Positions 31,463-40,690 are shown, counted from the stretch's first letter. The stretch: DNA of 64,000 nucleotides from Nocardia cyriacigeorgica (GCF_010868145.1 NZ_JAAGUY010000002.1:118211-182210); one strand, 5' to 3'. A program made the numbers and translations. Notes: generated from the sequence alone by a model not told the origin.

Positions 31463-33393
31463 CGACCCCGAAGAATCTCTCCTCCCGGTATGAGCTGGGT
31501 GAGATCATCGGGTTCGGCGGGATGTCGGAGGTCCACAAGGCACGCGACGTTCGACTGAGCCGAGATGTGGCGATCAAGGTGCTGCGGGCCGATCTGGCCC
31601 GCGACCCCACGTTCTACCTGCGCTTCAAGCGCGAGGCGCAGAACGCCGCCGCGCTGAACCATCCGGCCATCGTCGCGGTGTACGACACCGGTGAGGCCGA
31701 GATCGACGGCGGGCCGCTGCCCTACATCGTGATGGAGTACGTCGAGGGCGATACCCTGCGCGATATCGTGCGCGGTAAGGGCCCACTGCCGCCGCGCCGG
31801 GCGATGGAGATCATCGCCGATGTCTGCGCCGCACTGGATTTCAGCCATAAGGCCGGGATCGTGCACCGCGATATGAAGCCGGCCAACATCATGATCAACC
31901 GGGCCGGTGCGGTGAAGGTGATGGACTTCGGCATCGCCCGCGCTATCGCCGATGCTGCCAACCCGATGACGCAGACCGCCGCCGTGATCGGTACCGCCCA
32001 ATACCTGTCTCCCGAGCAGGCGCGCGGCGAAACGGTCGACGCCCGTTCGGATGTGTACTCGGTAGGCTGCGTACTCTTCGAGATCCTCACCGGTGAACCA
32101 CCTTTCACCGGTGATTCGCCGGTTGCGGTGGCCTACCAGCATGTGCGCGAGGATCCCCGGTTGCCCTCACATGTGCACAACGGCGTACCGCGCGAACTGG
32201 ATTCCGTGGTGCTCAAGGCGATGAGCAAGAACCCGGCCAACCGCTATCAGACCGCTGCTGAGATGCGCGCGGACCTGATCCGGGTACTCGGCGGGCAGAA
32301 GCCGAGCGCGCCGATGGTCATGACCGACGAGGATCGCACCACCATCCTCGGTTCCGAGGAGCCCGCGCCGCGCTCGTTCCACACCGTCGATGATTACGAT
32401 CGCGCCGGAAACGACCCTGATGACACTGGCGAGCAGGAACCCGTCGAACCATCGAATCCACGCCGCACGGCCTATTTGGTCCTCGGCGCGGTGGCGGCGG
32501 TAATCGTCACCATTGCGCTGTTCTGGGTGCTGATCGGGCCGGGCAGCAAACCCGATCAGGTGGCGGTGCCGGATCTGTCGAACAGTTCGGTGCGCGACGC
32601 CGAGCAGAAGCTGGAGAACCTCGGCTTCCACGTCGCCATACAGGAGAAACCCGACGCAAAGGTCGGTACGGGCAACGTCATCGCCACCCAGCCGCTCGGC
32701 GGTTCTCGGGTCGACGAGGGCAGCACCATCACCCTGCAGGTATCCACCGGACCCGCGCAGGTTCAGGTGCCGAGGTTGACGGGTCTGACCCAGCAGCAGG
32801 CCGAACAGAAGCTCAACGCCATCGGGCTTCGCCTCGATCCCCAGGTCGACAAGGACGCCTCGAGCGAGGCCGAGGTGGACAAGGTCATCGGACAGAATCC
32901 GGCCGAGGGCGCGAGCGTCGAGGTCGACCGGGCCGTCAAGATCACCATCGGCAGCGGTCCCGAGCAGGTCCGGGTGCCCAACGTGGTCGGCCAGGACATC
33001 GACGTCGCCGAGCCGAATCTGGTGGACGGCGCCAAGTTCAAGGTCGTCGTGCAGGAGGTCGCCTCCTCCAGGCCGAAGGGCGAGGTCATCGCGACCAGCC
33101 CGGCGGGCGGCTCGAATGCGGAGAAGGGGTCCACCGTGACGGTGCAGGTCTCTCTCGGCGCCGAGTTCACCATGCCGAGCCTGGTCGGGCTCAACGCTTC
33201 GCAGGCCATCGACCGGCTGCGGCAGGCGGGCTGGTCCGGCTCGACCACGCAGATCGTGCAGAACACGCAGGTCACGCTTGATTCGGCGAGCGTGGGAAAG
33301 GTGCTCAATCAGCAACCGGCCGCGGGTAGCTCGGTCGGGCGCAACAGTTCCGTCGTCATCTACACCGGAGTACTGCCGCTCGGTCCGCCGTGA
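31459..33393 (+). CDS. pknB: PknB, PASTA-domain Ser/Thr protein kinase
   Basis: A 644-residue kinase equivalent to Rv0014c. The kinase domain (1-280) has [29 protein letters not shown] and DFGIARAI, with the autophosphorylated TQT of the activation loop conserved ([15 protein letters not shown]). A juxtamembrane linker, a membrane helix ([20 protein letters not shown]) and four PASTA domains follow, beginning [30 protein letters not shown] and [15 protein letters not shown] domains bind muropeptides and lipid II, linking wall state to phosphorylation of growth and division proteins. The last gene of the coupled operon; PstP is the opposing phosphatase. Confidence 0.98.
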   Translation: MTTPKNLSSRYELGEIIGFGGMSEVHKARDVRLSRDVAIKVLRADLARDPTFYLRFKREAQNAAALNHPAIVAVYDTGEAEIDGGPLPYIVMEYVEGDTLRDIVRGKGPLPPRRAMEIIADVCAALDFSHKAGIVHRDMKPANIMINRAGAVKVMDFGIARAIADAANPMTQTAAVIGTAQYLSPEQARGETVDARSDVYSVGCVLFEILTGEPPFTGDSPVAVAYQHVREDPRLPSHVHNGVPRELDSVVLKAMSKNPANRYQTAAEMRADLIRVLGGQKPSAPMVMTDEDRTTILGSEEPAPRSFHTVDDYDRAGNDPDDTGEQEPVEPSNPRRTAYLVLGAVAAVIVTIALFWVLIGPGSKPDQVAVPDLSNSSVRDAEQKLENLGFHVAIQEKPDAKVGTGNVIATQPLGGSRVDEGSTITLQVSTGPAQVQVPRLTGLTQQQAEQKLNAIGLRLDPQVDKDASSEAEVDKVIGQNPAEGASVEVDRAVKITIGSGPEQVRVPNVVGQDIDVAEPNLVDGAKFKVVVQEVASSRPKGEVIATSPAGGSNAEKGSTVTVQVSLGAEFTMPSLVGLNASQAIDRLRQAGWSGSTTQIVQNTQVTLDSASVGKVLNQQPAAGSSVGRNSSVVIYTGVLPLGPP

Positions 33394-33528
33394 TCCGGTG
33401 ACGGACCAGCAGGTCGCCGAATTCGAGCGAACCGGATGCCGATTCGGCGAACCGGCCGGTCCGTACGGTGCGACAATTGATGGGCTCCATCCCGATCAGC
33501 ACAGCTGAGCAATGAGGAGGTAGCCCAG

Positions 33529-33948
33529 ATGACCACTGCCAGGGACATCATGAAGCCCGGCGCTCAGTGGATTTCCAGAGATCAATCGGTCGCGCAGGCG
33601 GCCCGCGTCATGGCCGAACTCGGTGTCGGCTCGCTCGTCATCGCCGACGAGAACGAACGGATGTGCGGCATCATCACCGACCGCGACATCGTGGTGAAAT
33701 GCATCGCCCAGGGGTTGTCCCCGTCCGGCACCCGCGCCGCCGAACTCTGCGAGGCCACCCCTCGCTGGGTCTCCGCCGACGCCGATATCGGCGAGGTGCT
33801 CGACGAAATGGAGACCCGCCAGATCAAACGCATGCCGGTCATCGAGAACAAGCGACTGGTCGGCATGATCAGCGAAGCCGATCTGGCCAGGCATCTCGAT
33901 GACAATCAGCTCGGCGAGTTCGTCACCGCGGTCTACGGCAGGCCCTGA
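33529..33948 (+). CDS. CBS-domain protein, Hrp1-like
   Basis: A 139-residue protein made of two CBS domains (about residues 8-62 and 75-130), with MTTARDIMKPG at the start and a second unit around IKRMPVIENKRLVG. It closely resembles Hrp1 (Rv2626c), a hypoxia-induced member of the DosR regulon in M. tuberculosis. CBS pairs usually bind adenosine nucleotides. An AGGAGG site precedes the ATG. It lies 135 bases after pknB on the same strand, so it could be read with the kinase operon or from its own promoter. Target unknown. Confidence 0.88.
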   Translation: MTTARDIMKPGAQWISRDQSVAQAARVMAELGVGSLVIADENERMCGIITDRDIVVKCIAQGLSPSGTRAAELCEATPRWVSADADIGEVLDEMETRQIKRMPVIENKRLVGMISEADLARHLDDNQLGEFVTAVYGRP

Positions 33949-33959
33949 GGCATAACTCG

Positions 33960-34421
33960 TCAGGACAGGTCGAGGTGGCGGTTCATCGACATCGCCGCCT
34001 CGGCCAGTTCCGATAGCTCGACCACCTCGACGTCGCGCTGCCGTAGCAGTTCCACACCGACACAGTTGGTGACGAATGTCGAGGGTTCGCGCCAGGCGAT
34101 GACAACTCTGGGAATCCCGGCACGAAGGATCCGCTCGGTGCACGGCAGCCGCGTCGCCGTGGCGCGCTGTGAACACGGTTCGAGGGTGCTGTAGATGGTG
34201 GCACCCGCCAACCGGGGGTCGTCTGCGGCTAGTTTGTCCAGCGCGGATTCCTCGGCGTGGATCTTCGGGTCGGTTTCCCTGGAGTAGCCGGTGGCGATCT
34301 CGGCGCCGCCGCCGACAATAACCGCGCCGACGGAGAAGGCGGTCTCGCTGCGCGGACACATCCGGGCCAATTCGATGGCCCGCATCATCCATACGCGATC
34401 ATCCGGTGATGCATCACTCAC
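33960..34421 (-). CDS. RibD-like cytidine-deaminase-fold protein (deaminase half)
   Basis: A 153-residue zinc deaminase resembling the N-terminal half of RibD/RibG, which deaminates diaminohydroxyphosphoribosylaminopyrimidine in riboflavin synthesis. The zinc and proton-transfer motif is IHAEESAL, and the second zinc motif is STLEPCSQRATATRLPC. Standard RibD fuses this to a reductase, but here a separate reductase gene lies 39 bases upstream on the same strand. The two probably act together, though the substrate could be another pyrimidine or a nucleoside. It converges on the CBS gene. Confidence 0.82.
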   Translation of the reverse strand: MSDASPDDRVWMMRAIELARMCPRSETAFSVGAVIVGGGAEIATGYSRETDPKIHAEESALDKLAADDPRLAGATIYSTLEPCSQRATATRLPCTERILRAGIPRVVIAWREPSTFVTNCVGVELLRQRDVEVVELSELAEAAMSMNRHLDLS

Positions 34422-34460
34422 CGTGGTCTCCTTCTCTGGTCGCCACCGGCAGATGGGGGA

Positions 34461-35165
34461 TCACCCGGCAACCGCCGACCCACCGGCCCGGCCGCCGGCC
34501 TTCGGCAAATAGCGCAGGACGGCGACATCGTCGACGCGCTCGACACTCATCAGCGTCATTCGTCGCTGCGCGCCCCCTGGATAGGCGGCAGGCCCCAACA
34601 CGCGCGGCGCCGACGTGTCCCCGACGATCAACGGCGCGATGGCCACGCACAATTCATCGGCGAGATCCGCGGCAAGGAATCCGGTGAGGATTCTCGTACC
34701 GCCCTCGACCATGAGGCGGCCGATACCGCGCGCGCCCAGATCATCGAGCAGCAGGCCGAGGTCGATCTCGGCGCCGAGGGCAACGACCTCTGCGGTATCG
34801 CCCAGCCGATCACCGAGCCGCGCCGCACCGGCGGCGGTGGTGTAGACGAGCTTCTCCCCGCCGTGATGCCAGAACCGCAGCCCCGGATCGAGGTCACCGC
34901 TCGCACTCACCGTGACCTTGAGCGGGTATTCGGGCTTCCCTGCGGCGACCCGATCGGCGCGGCGGACCGCATCGTTCACCAGCAGTCGCGGATTGTCATG
35001 GCGCAGCGTCTGCGCACCGACCAGCAGGGCGTCGGATTCGGCCCGTACCTGATCGACTCGGTCGAGATCGGCGACGCCGGACAGCAGCAGACGATCCGGG
35101 CTCGCATCGTCGATGTAGCCGTCGACGCTCGTCGCGACCGACAGCAGCACATAGGGCCGGGTCAC
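34461..35165 (-). CDS. RibD C-terminal / DHFR-fold reductase
   Basis: A 234-residue NADPH-dependent reductase of the RibD_C family (pyrimidine reductase, related to Rv2671). Visible marks are RPYVLLSVATSVDGYID at the N-terminus, LLVGAQTLRHDNPRL, and MVEGGTRILTGFLAADL near the cofactor end. The GTG start overlaps the trpG stop by 4 bases (GTGA), so it is coupled to trpG. The upstream frame is a trpG shadow. In M. tuberculosis Rv2671 can substitute for dihydrofolate reductase, so a folate role is an alternative to riboflavin synthesis. Confidence 0.85.
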   Translation of the reverse strand: MTRPYVLLSVATSVDGYIDDASPDRLLLSGVADLDRVDQVRAESDALLVGAQTLRHDNPRLLVNDAVRRADRVAAGKPEYPLKVTVSASGDLDPGLRFWHHGGEKLVYTTAAGAARLGDRLGDTAEVVALGAEIDLGLLLDDLGARGIGRLMVEGGTRILTGFLAADLADELCVAIAPLIVGDTSAPRVLGPAAYPGGAQRRMTLMSVERVDDVAVLRYLPKAGGRAGGSAVAG

Positions 35166-35806
35166 GAGACCGCCAGCGCCGCGACCTCCGCCTCGAGCAT
35201 CTCCACCAGCCCCTCGGCCGGCCGTTCCCCGCACACTTCGAGCCAGTTCGCCAGCATGCGATGTCCGCCCTGGGTGAGTACCGATTCCGGATGGAACTGC
35301 ACCCCGTGGATGGGCAACTCGTGATGGCGCATGGCCATGACGATGCCGCTCTCGGTGCGGCCGAGGACCTCGATCTCGTCGGGCAGGGTGTCTTCGAGGA
35401 CGGTGAGCGAATGATAGCGAGTGGCGGTGAATGGGTCGGGCAGCCCGGCCAGCACGCCCGCGCCGATGTGGAAGACCGAACTTGTCTTGCCGTGCAGCAG
35501 CTCCGGCGCCCGGGTGACGGTCGCGCCGAAGGCCGCGCCGATGGACTGATGGCCGAGGCAGACACCCAGCAGCGGGGTGCGGTGGCGGGCCGCGGCGTGG
35601 ACCAGATCGATGCTGGCGCCCGCGCGGTCGGGGGTGCCAGGCCCTGGGCTGATGAGAATGCCGTCGTATTCGGTGGCGACTGCGTCCAGATCGGCCAGTC
35701 TCCGGTCGTCGTTGCGCCAGACTTCGGCCTCCGCGCCCAGCTGGCCCAGATACTGGACCAGGTTGTAGACGAAGCTGTCGTAGTTGTCGACGACCAGAAC
35801 ACGCAT
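35162..35806 (-). CDS. trpG: Glutamine amidotransferase, TrpG/PabA type
   Basis: A 214-residue class I glutamine amidotransferase supplying ammonia to anthranilate or aminodeoxychorismate synthase. It begins with MRVLVVDNYDSFVYNLVQYL. The catalytic Cys is in GVCLGHQSIG, and the His and Glu are in VQFHPESVLT. SPGPGTPDRAG and LHGKTS are also conserved. It corresponds to Rv0013, which lies next to pknB in M. tuberculosis. Here it is separated from pknB by the CBS gene and the deaminase/reductase pair. If it works as PabA in folate synthesis, coupling to a DHFR-fold reductase would fit. Confidence 0.95.
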   Translation of the reverse strand: MRVLVVDNYDSFVYNLVQYLGQLGAEAEVWRNDDRRLADLDAVATEYDGILISPGPGTPDRAGASIDLVHAAARHRTPLLGVCLGHQSIGAAFGATVTRAPELLHGKTSSVFHIGAGVLAGLPDPFTATRYHSLTVLEDTLPDEIEVLGRTESGIVMAMRHHELPIHGVQFHPESVLTQGGHRMLANWLEVCGERPAEGLVEMLEAEVAALAVS

Positions 35807-35920
35807 GGTTCGAGATTACGTGGCCGACCCACAGGCCGTCGCATCCATTACCAGTTGGGATAGCCTAGAGGGAACCGGAGGGACGCCGGTATTGCCCTGT
35901 TCGCCGAATTCGAGGACGTC

Positions 35921-36187
35921 ATGCCCAAGTCCAAGGTCCGTAAGAAGACCGACTACTCCAGCTCCCCCGCCAGCCGGACCCCGGTGAAGGTGAAGGCCGT
36001 CGGCCCCTCGCCGGTCTGGTACGTCACCATCATGCTCGGGTTCATGCTCGCGGGCCTGGTGTGGCTGCTTGTGTATTACCTCGCGGGCGATCAGCTCAGT
36101 TGGATGAGCGACCTCAACGCCTGGAACTTCCTCATCGGCTTCGGTCTGATGGTGATCGGCCTGATCATGACCATGCGGTGGCGCTGA
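35921..36187 (+). CDS. crgA: CrgA, cell-division membrane protein
   Basis: An 88-residue protein with two membrane helices ([21 protein letters not shown] and [16 protein letters not shown]) and a basic N-terminus ([12 protein letters not shown]). It corresponds to Rv0011c (93 residues), which binds FtsZ, FtsI and FtsQ and helps place the septal wall machinery. It is divergent from trpG across 114 bases. The DUF881 gene that separates crgA and trpG in M. tuberculosis (Rv0012) is absent here. Confidence 0.95.
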   Translation: MPKSKVRKKTDYSSSPASRTPVKVKAVGPSPVWYVTIMLGFMLAGLVWLLVYYLAGDQLSWMSDLNAWNFLIGFGLMVIGLIMTMRWR

Positions 36188-36234
36188 GCCCGGTTTCTGC
36201 CGACCGCATTACAGACGTGTCATTCATACACACC

Positions 36235-36255
36235 TGTGGATGAACCTGTGGACAA
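36235..36255 (-). promoter_or_regulatory. Pair of DnaA-box-like sequences
   Basis: TGTGGATGA (36235-36243) and TGTGGACAA (36247-36255) form a direct repeat with 12-base spacing. The second is the exact complement of TTGTCCACA, the preferred DnaA box in mycobacteria and Streptomyces; the first differs at one position from TTATCCACA. They lie just before the ribosome site of the PH-domain gene. Confidence 0.5.
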
Positions 36256-36267
36256 CTCGAGGAAACC

Positions 36268-36723
36268 GTGAATCCTGAGCCGCGCCTCTCGTGGACCACC
36301 CCGCTGTCTGCGCTGGTCGCCGCGACCGGAGGCGGGGTCGTTCTGGCCGTCGTCGCCATACTCAACAGCGATCCGCCCGGACGTCTGCTCATCGGGCTGG
36401 CCGCCGTGCTGCTGCTCGGGCTGGCCGGGCTCGGGTTCCGGCAAAGGCCACGGTTGTCGGTGATTCCCGGCGACGACCCGCGGCTGGTCGTCCGGTCCTT
36501 GACCGGCCCCACCGAATACCATCCCGAGCAGATCCTGCGGGCCCGCATCGTCTACTACCGTCGCCTCGGCCGCCGGATGCCGATGCTGGAGATCGAACTC
36601 CTGCACCACGACGCCGAACGGCTGTTGATCTTCGGGCGCTGGGACGTGGGCACCCACCCCGAAGATGTCTATGACGTGCTGGTCGAGCAGCTGCGGCTGA
36701 GCGGGGATATCACTCGGTCCTGA
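36268..36723 (+). CDS. PH-domain membrane protein, Rv0010c-like
   Basis: A 151-residue protein with two N-terminal membrane helices (SALVAATGGGVVLAVVAIL and LLIGLAAVLLLGLAGLGF) and a C-terminal beta-rich PH-like domain (LSVIPGDDPRLVVRSL to LIFGRWDVGTHPEDVYD). It corresponds by sequence character and position to Rv0010c, next to crgA. The GTG has a GAGGAAA ribosome site. Function unknown. Confidence 0.82.
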   Translation: MNPEPRLSWTTPLSALVAATGGGVVLAVVAILNSDPPGRLLIGLAAVLLLGLAGLGFRQRPRLSVIPGDDPRLVVRSLTGPTEYHPEQILRARIVYYRRLGRRMPMLEIELLHHDAERLLIFGRWDVGTHPEDVYDVLVEQLRLSGDITRS

Positions 36724-36801
36724 GCCGCATCGCCACATTTCCCTGCGGCGGCGTGCGCCGGCAGCGGCGCGGTGCGGTGGTCGTTGTTTCGCGTGAAACA
36801 T

Positions 36802-37674
36802 TCAGGGCAGCAGCGACGCCGCTGCTCCGCCGATCACCGCCAACGAGATTACGGTGATCGCGGCGAGTGCCGACCAACCGATGATCTGCGCGTTTCGTGT
36901 CGAACCGGCCCGCAACCAGGTCGGCAGGAACAGGATGCCGAGAGCGCCCAAGGTGCCCGCCGCGAGACCGCCGAGATGCCCGAACAGCGAGATCCCTGGC
37001 AGCGAGAAGCTGATGAACACGTTGATGCCGATGAGAATCAACATGCTGTTGGCGTTCTGCCGCAGCCGAATCAAGATCACCGTGATCGCGCCGAACAGAC
37101 CGTAGACCGCGCCCGACGCACCTGCGGTGAGGCTGTCCTGCGCGAACACCATGACCGCGGCCGAACCGCCGAGCAGCGAGACGAGATAGACCGCGAGGTA
37201 GCGCAGCCTGCCCAACACCAGCTCGATATCGCGCCCGACCACGTACAGCGCGAACATATTGAGCAGCAGATGGAGCGGACCGTAGTGCAGGAAGCCGGAC
37301 CCGATCACTCGGACCCAGTCACCATCGGCGACCGCGGGCGGGAACATCACCCAGCGAAGAAACAGCGACGAACCGTTGTAGTTGTCGATCAGGCTGCGCG
37401 ACTGCGCGGCGGTCACCGCGAACACCGCGACGTTCACCGCGATCAGCGCATAGGTGACATACGGAATCGTGACTCGCGGCGCCGCGGCCGTCGACACCGT
37501 GCGCACCTGCGGCGTGCTGCGCTGATCCGAGCGCAAGCAGTCCACGCAATGCTGGCCGACCGAGGCCGGGCGCAGGCATTCCGGGCAGGCGGGGCGGCCG
37601 CATCGGGTGCAGGACAGACCGGTCGCTCGGTCCGGATGCCGGACACACGTCGTCGCAGGGGGTTGGGGATTCAT
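36802..37674 (-). CDS. Rhomboid-family intramembrane serine protease
   Basis: A 290-residue protein. The N-terminal 50 residues form a cysteine/histidine zinc-binding segment (CTRCGRPACPEC). Six to seven membrane helices follow. The catalytic dyad is Ser in GASGAVYGLFG and His in SLFGHLGGLAAG, with HYGPLHLLLNMFAL giving the oxyanion-hole His and Asn. It cleaves membrane proteins within the bilayer. Similar zinc-ribbon rhomboids occur near the ppiA gene in related genomes; no peptidyl-prolyl isomerase gene is seen here. Confidence 0.92.
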   Translation of the reverse strand: MNPQPPATTCVRHPDRATGLSCTRCGRPACPECLRPASVGQHCVDCLRSDQRSTPQVRTVSTAAAPRVTIPYVTYALIAVNVAVFAVTAAQSRSLIDNYNGSSLFLRWVMFPPAVADGDWVRVIGSGFLHYGPLHLLLNMFALYVVGRDIELVLGRLRYLAVYLVSLLGGSAAVMVFAQDSLTAGASGAVYGLFGAITVILIRLRQNANSMLILIGINVFISFSLPGISLFGHLGGLAAGTLGALGILFLPTWLRAGSTRNAQIIGWSALAAITVISLAVIGGAAASLLP

Positions 37675-37804
37675 CGGCTCATTCGAATCGTGCCGGGGTC
37701 GCCGACGCGGTCATGGTTACCCGACCATCGTGCCATGACCAAGCCAGCAGCGCGCTGACCTGGGGTTCGGTGCACGAACCCGGGGTCTGTGTCAGAGTTG
37801 ACCC

Positions 37805-38017
37805 ATGAGCTCGAGGTCCATGCACCTGTCTTCGCGTTCCCGTAATCGGCTTCTGACCGCCGCCGCTGTCGCGGCCGCGGGCGGTGCCGCGTGGCTGGCT
37901 CGCGCCAAGCGTCCGTCGCCGCCTGCGCCTGCCCCGGCGCCGCCGCGGATCGGCTACTCCCGAAACGGCTCCGCGCCGGCCCCCGAGGCGGGAACCGGCG
38001 CGGAATCGCAGGGCTGA
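37805..38017 (+). CDS. Possible small membrane-anchored protein
   Basis: A 70-residue frame with a basic N-terminus, one weak hydrophobic segment (LLTAAAVAAAGGAAWLA) and an Ala/Pro-rich tail. Third codon positions are strongly G/C after the first dozen codons, consistent with coding. It ends 3 bases before the convergent ABC permease gene. No good ribosome site and no known family, so it may not be real. Confidence 0.35.
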   Translation: MSSRSMHLSSRSRNRLLTAAAVAAAGGAAWLARAKRPSPPAPAPAPPRIGYSRNGSAPAPEAGTGAESQG

Positions 38018-38020
38018 GGT

Positions 38021-38881
38021 TCAGCGGCTGACGCTGCGCTTGTACCTCCAGAGCGTGAGCGGTACGAAGATCGCCAGGATCACCACCACCCAGATGAGGG
38101 TCGTCGCGACCGGATGCTCCATCGGCCAGGTGTCGGGCGGCGGCTGAACCGGCGAGGTGTTGCCGAACAACTCGCGGATCGCCTGCGTCACCGCCGATAC
38201 CGGGTTCCATTCGGCGAATACTCGCAACACGGTGGGTAGTTCTTCGATCGGCACGAACGTGTTGGCGAGGAACGTCAGCGGGAAGATCACCATGAAGCTG
38301 GCGTTGTTGAACACCTCCGGCGCCCGGACGATGAGCCCGACGAACGCCATGATCCAGGAGATCGCGTAGGCGAACAGCAGCAACAGCACGTACGCGAGCA
38401 CCGCGTCGAGGAACGAGCCGCGGATCCGCCAGCCGACGATCAGGCCGGTCAGCGACATGACGACCAGGCTGACCACATTGATGACGACGTCACTGATGGT
38501 GCGCCCGATCAGCACGGCGACCGGCTCCATCGGCAGCGACCGGAACCGGTCGATAATGCCCTTCTGCATGTCCTCCACCAGGCTGAGCCCGGTGAAAGTC
38601 GAGCCGAACACGCAGGTCTGCGCGAAGATGCCCGCGATGAGGAACTCACGGTATCCGCCCTCGAGGCCGGGCACCTTGATCGCCGTACCGAAGATGTAGG
38701 CGAACAGCAGCACGAACATGATCGGCGACAACGTACTGAAGATCAGCACATCGGGTACGCGCTTGATCTTGATGACATTGCGCTTGGTGATGGTGATGGT
38801 GTCGGAAAGGATGGTGGTGAGCCGTTCCCCGACACCGGGGCCGTGATCGGGCACGACCGTCGTGGTGGTGACCGCGGTCAT
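38021..38881 (-). CDS. ABC-2 type exporter permease (DrrB-like)
   Basis: A 286-residue permease with six membrane helices of the ABC-2 family, close in style to DrrB of the daunorubicin exporter. Marks include FSTLSPIMFVLLFAYIFG and the loop FAEWNPVSAVTQAIRELFG before the last helix. The ATG overlaps the stop of the ATPase gene (ATGA), so both halves are made together. It likely exports a lipid or drug-like compound. Confidence 0.92.
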   Translation of the reverse strand: MTAVTTTTVVPDHGPGVGERLTTILSDTITITKRNVIKIKRVPDVLIFSTLSPIMFVLLFAYIFGTAIKVPGLEGGYREFLIAGIFAQTCVFGSTFTGLSLVEDMQKGIIDRFRSLPMEPVAVLIGRTISDVVINVVSLVVMSLTGLIVGWRIRGSFLDAVLAYVLLLLFAYAISWIMAFVGLIVRAPEVFNNASFMVIFPLTFLANTFVPIEELPTVLRVFAEWNPVSAVTQAIRELFGNTSPVQPPPDTWPMEHPVATTLIWVVVILAIFVPLTLWRYKRSVSR

Positions 38882-39888
38882 CGGGTCTTTCCTTCCGTTG
38901 CTTCGAGCTCGGCCAGGCCCTCGCCCGCATCGTCGGCGCCGACCATTTCCTCGGCCTCGTGTCCGGTGAGGGTGAGGAAGACATCGTCGAGCGAGGGCCG
39001 CCGCAGCCCGACGTCATGAATCTTCACGCTGTGATCGTTCAGTTTGCCGACCGCCTCGACCAGTGCCTGCGAGCCGTTGCTGACCGGAACGATGATGCGC
39101 CGCAGACCCGGCTCCAGGTGGATCTCGCCGTCGGCGAGACCGGCCAGCGCCTGCTGCGCGACCACGAGGTTGTCCACATGGTCGACGGTCAGCTCGATTC
39201 GGTCGCCGCCCACCATGGTCTTCAACTCGTCGGCGGTCCCCTTGGCGATCACCGTGCCGCGATCGATCACCGCGATGGAATCGGCGAGCCGGTCGGCCTC
39301 CTCCATGTACTGGGTGGTCAGCAGCAGCGTGGTGCCCCCGGCGACGAGTTCTTCGATCACATCCCATAGATCCAGGCGAGCCCTCGGGTCCAGGCCGGTG
39401 GTCGGTTCGTCGAGGAACAGCACCGGTGGTTGCGCGACCAGCGCACCCGCCAGGTCAAGCCGCCTGCGCATTCCACCGGAGTAACCCTTGACCGGTCGGT
39501 CGGCGGCGTCGCTGAGCCGGAAACGTTCGAGCAGTTCGCGGGCACGTTGCTTACTTCGCTGCACGCCCATGTGGTACAGGCGCCCCACCATTTCGAGGTT
39601 CTCGAAACCAGTGAGGTACTCGTCGACCGCGGCGTACTGGCCTGACGCCCCGATATGGCGGCGCAGGGCCCGCGGATCCCGCAGCACGTCGATGCCCGCG
39701 ACCGTGGCGCGGCCGCCATCGGGGATCAGCAGCGTGGTCAGCACGCGAACGGTGGTGGTCTTGCCCGCCCCGTTCGGGCCGAGCAGTGCCGTGACGGTGC
39801 CTTCGGGCACGGTCAGGTCGAGTCCATCGAGGGCGACCAGCGGGCCATAGCGCTTGACCAGGCCCTCGGCGACTATTGCGTCACCCAT
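38878..39888 (-). CDS. ABC exporter ATPase (DrrA-like)
   Basis: A 336-residue ATPase. Walker A is GPNGAGKTT, the signature is YSGGMRRRLD, Walker B is VLFLDEPTTGLDP, and the switch His follows in LLLTTQYMEEADRL. The C-terminal part (from GDRIELTVDHVDN) is the DUF4162-like extension of DrrA proteins. The start was chosen because AGGAGAATC precedes this ATG and the family N-terminus begins here. It pairs with the permease downstream. Such pairs give self-resistance or export cell-envelope lipids; the substrate cannot be told. Confidence 0.93.
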   Translation of the reverse strand: MGDAIVAEGLVKRYGPLVALDGLDLTVPEGTVTALLGPNGAGKTTTVRVLTTLLIPDGGRATVAGIDVLRDPRALRRHIGASGQYAAVDEYLTGFENLEMVGRLYHMGVQRSKQRARELLERFRLSDAADRPVKGYSGGMRRRLDLAGALVAQPPVLFLDEPTTGLDPRARLDLWDVIEELVAGGTTLLLTTQYMEEADRLADSIAVIDRGTVIAKGTADELKTMVGGDRIELTVDHVDNLVVAQQALAGLADGEIHLEPGLRRIIVPVSNGSQALVEAVGKLNDHSVKIHDVGLRRPSLDDVFLTLTGHEAEEMVGADDAGEGLAELEATEGKTR

Positions 39889-40690
39889 GATTCTCCTGAA
39901 GTTCGTATAGCTCGATGACATGCGGTATCGGGCGGCCGGCTTCCTCGGCGACCTGCAGATATGACGCCGAGCGCGGCCGAAACTAATCGCCGCGACCGGC
40001 AACCGCAAGGGTCGGATCCACCGGGCGATCGACCCGATCTGATGTGAGTATTGCGCCTGACGCGTCCGATTTCACCCGATTTGTCCGGCTGTCCGGTTAC
40101 CCGCGGGCAACAGAGAAAGGTCGCACCTCGATCCGGGCGGTGCTCGGGGGTTCCGGATCGAGGTGCGACCGATTCGATGATGCCGGGCGCAGCGGCCTCC
40201 GGTCGTGCGTATCCCACTACTCGATTCGCCGCGTGCTGGTACTCGTTCGAGCACGCGAGCTAATCACGTCCGCGTAACCCGGTAGGGGAATACACGAACG
40301 ACGACATGTTTTCCGGACCGAAGTCGTCCACGCGCGGAATGCTGCCACGGGGGTACGACACATTTGAGATTCCACGGTGGTCTCCCGCACGCCCTGGTTC
40401 CCGGTGCAGCGACACGCGGACTGTCCGCCCTCCAGCACCGCCACACGCGTCGCTACAGCGACCGATCGGCATGTTTTACAGACTATCCAGGACACCCTGG
40501 CCAACCGCGTATACAGCCCCGTAAGACGGTGCGTGCCAGGGATTTTGGCAACCACGGAGCCATCTTCGTGATCGTCCGGGCACCCAGCGAGTGTCAGTTT
40601 CGCCAAAGGCTGGGCCGTAACTCTGTGAATTACCCCGAAAAAACTTCGAAACCGCCTGTCCTCGAGCACACAAAAACGCGGATCTTCGCG
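39889..40690. other. 800-base intergenic region with a long hairpin
   Basis: No supported gene. It holds the promoter of the leftward ABC operon at its left end and the 6C RNA promoter at its right end. A notable inverted repeat has a 17-bp perfect stem (40119-40135 with 40154-40170) and an 18-base GC-rich loop. The loop and stem have no T-tract. Small frames on both strands here have atypical composition and no domains. Confidence 0.5.
40119..40170. repeat. Inverted repeat with 17-bp stem
   Basis: The left arm GGTCGCACCTCGATCCG and its exact complement flank an 18-base spacer. It lies about 230 bases upstream of the ABC ATPase gene, where a terminator for that leftward operon would not be expected. 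It may be a structured RNA, an isolated terminator or a repeat-element end. Confidence 0.6.

Noticed and set aside
37671-38210. 179-residue minus-strand frame between rhomboid and ABC permease
   Set aside because: It overlaps the end of the permease gene in another frame and looks like a shadow. No domain.
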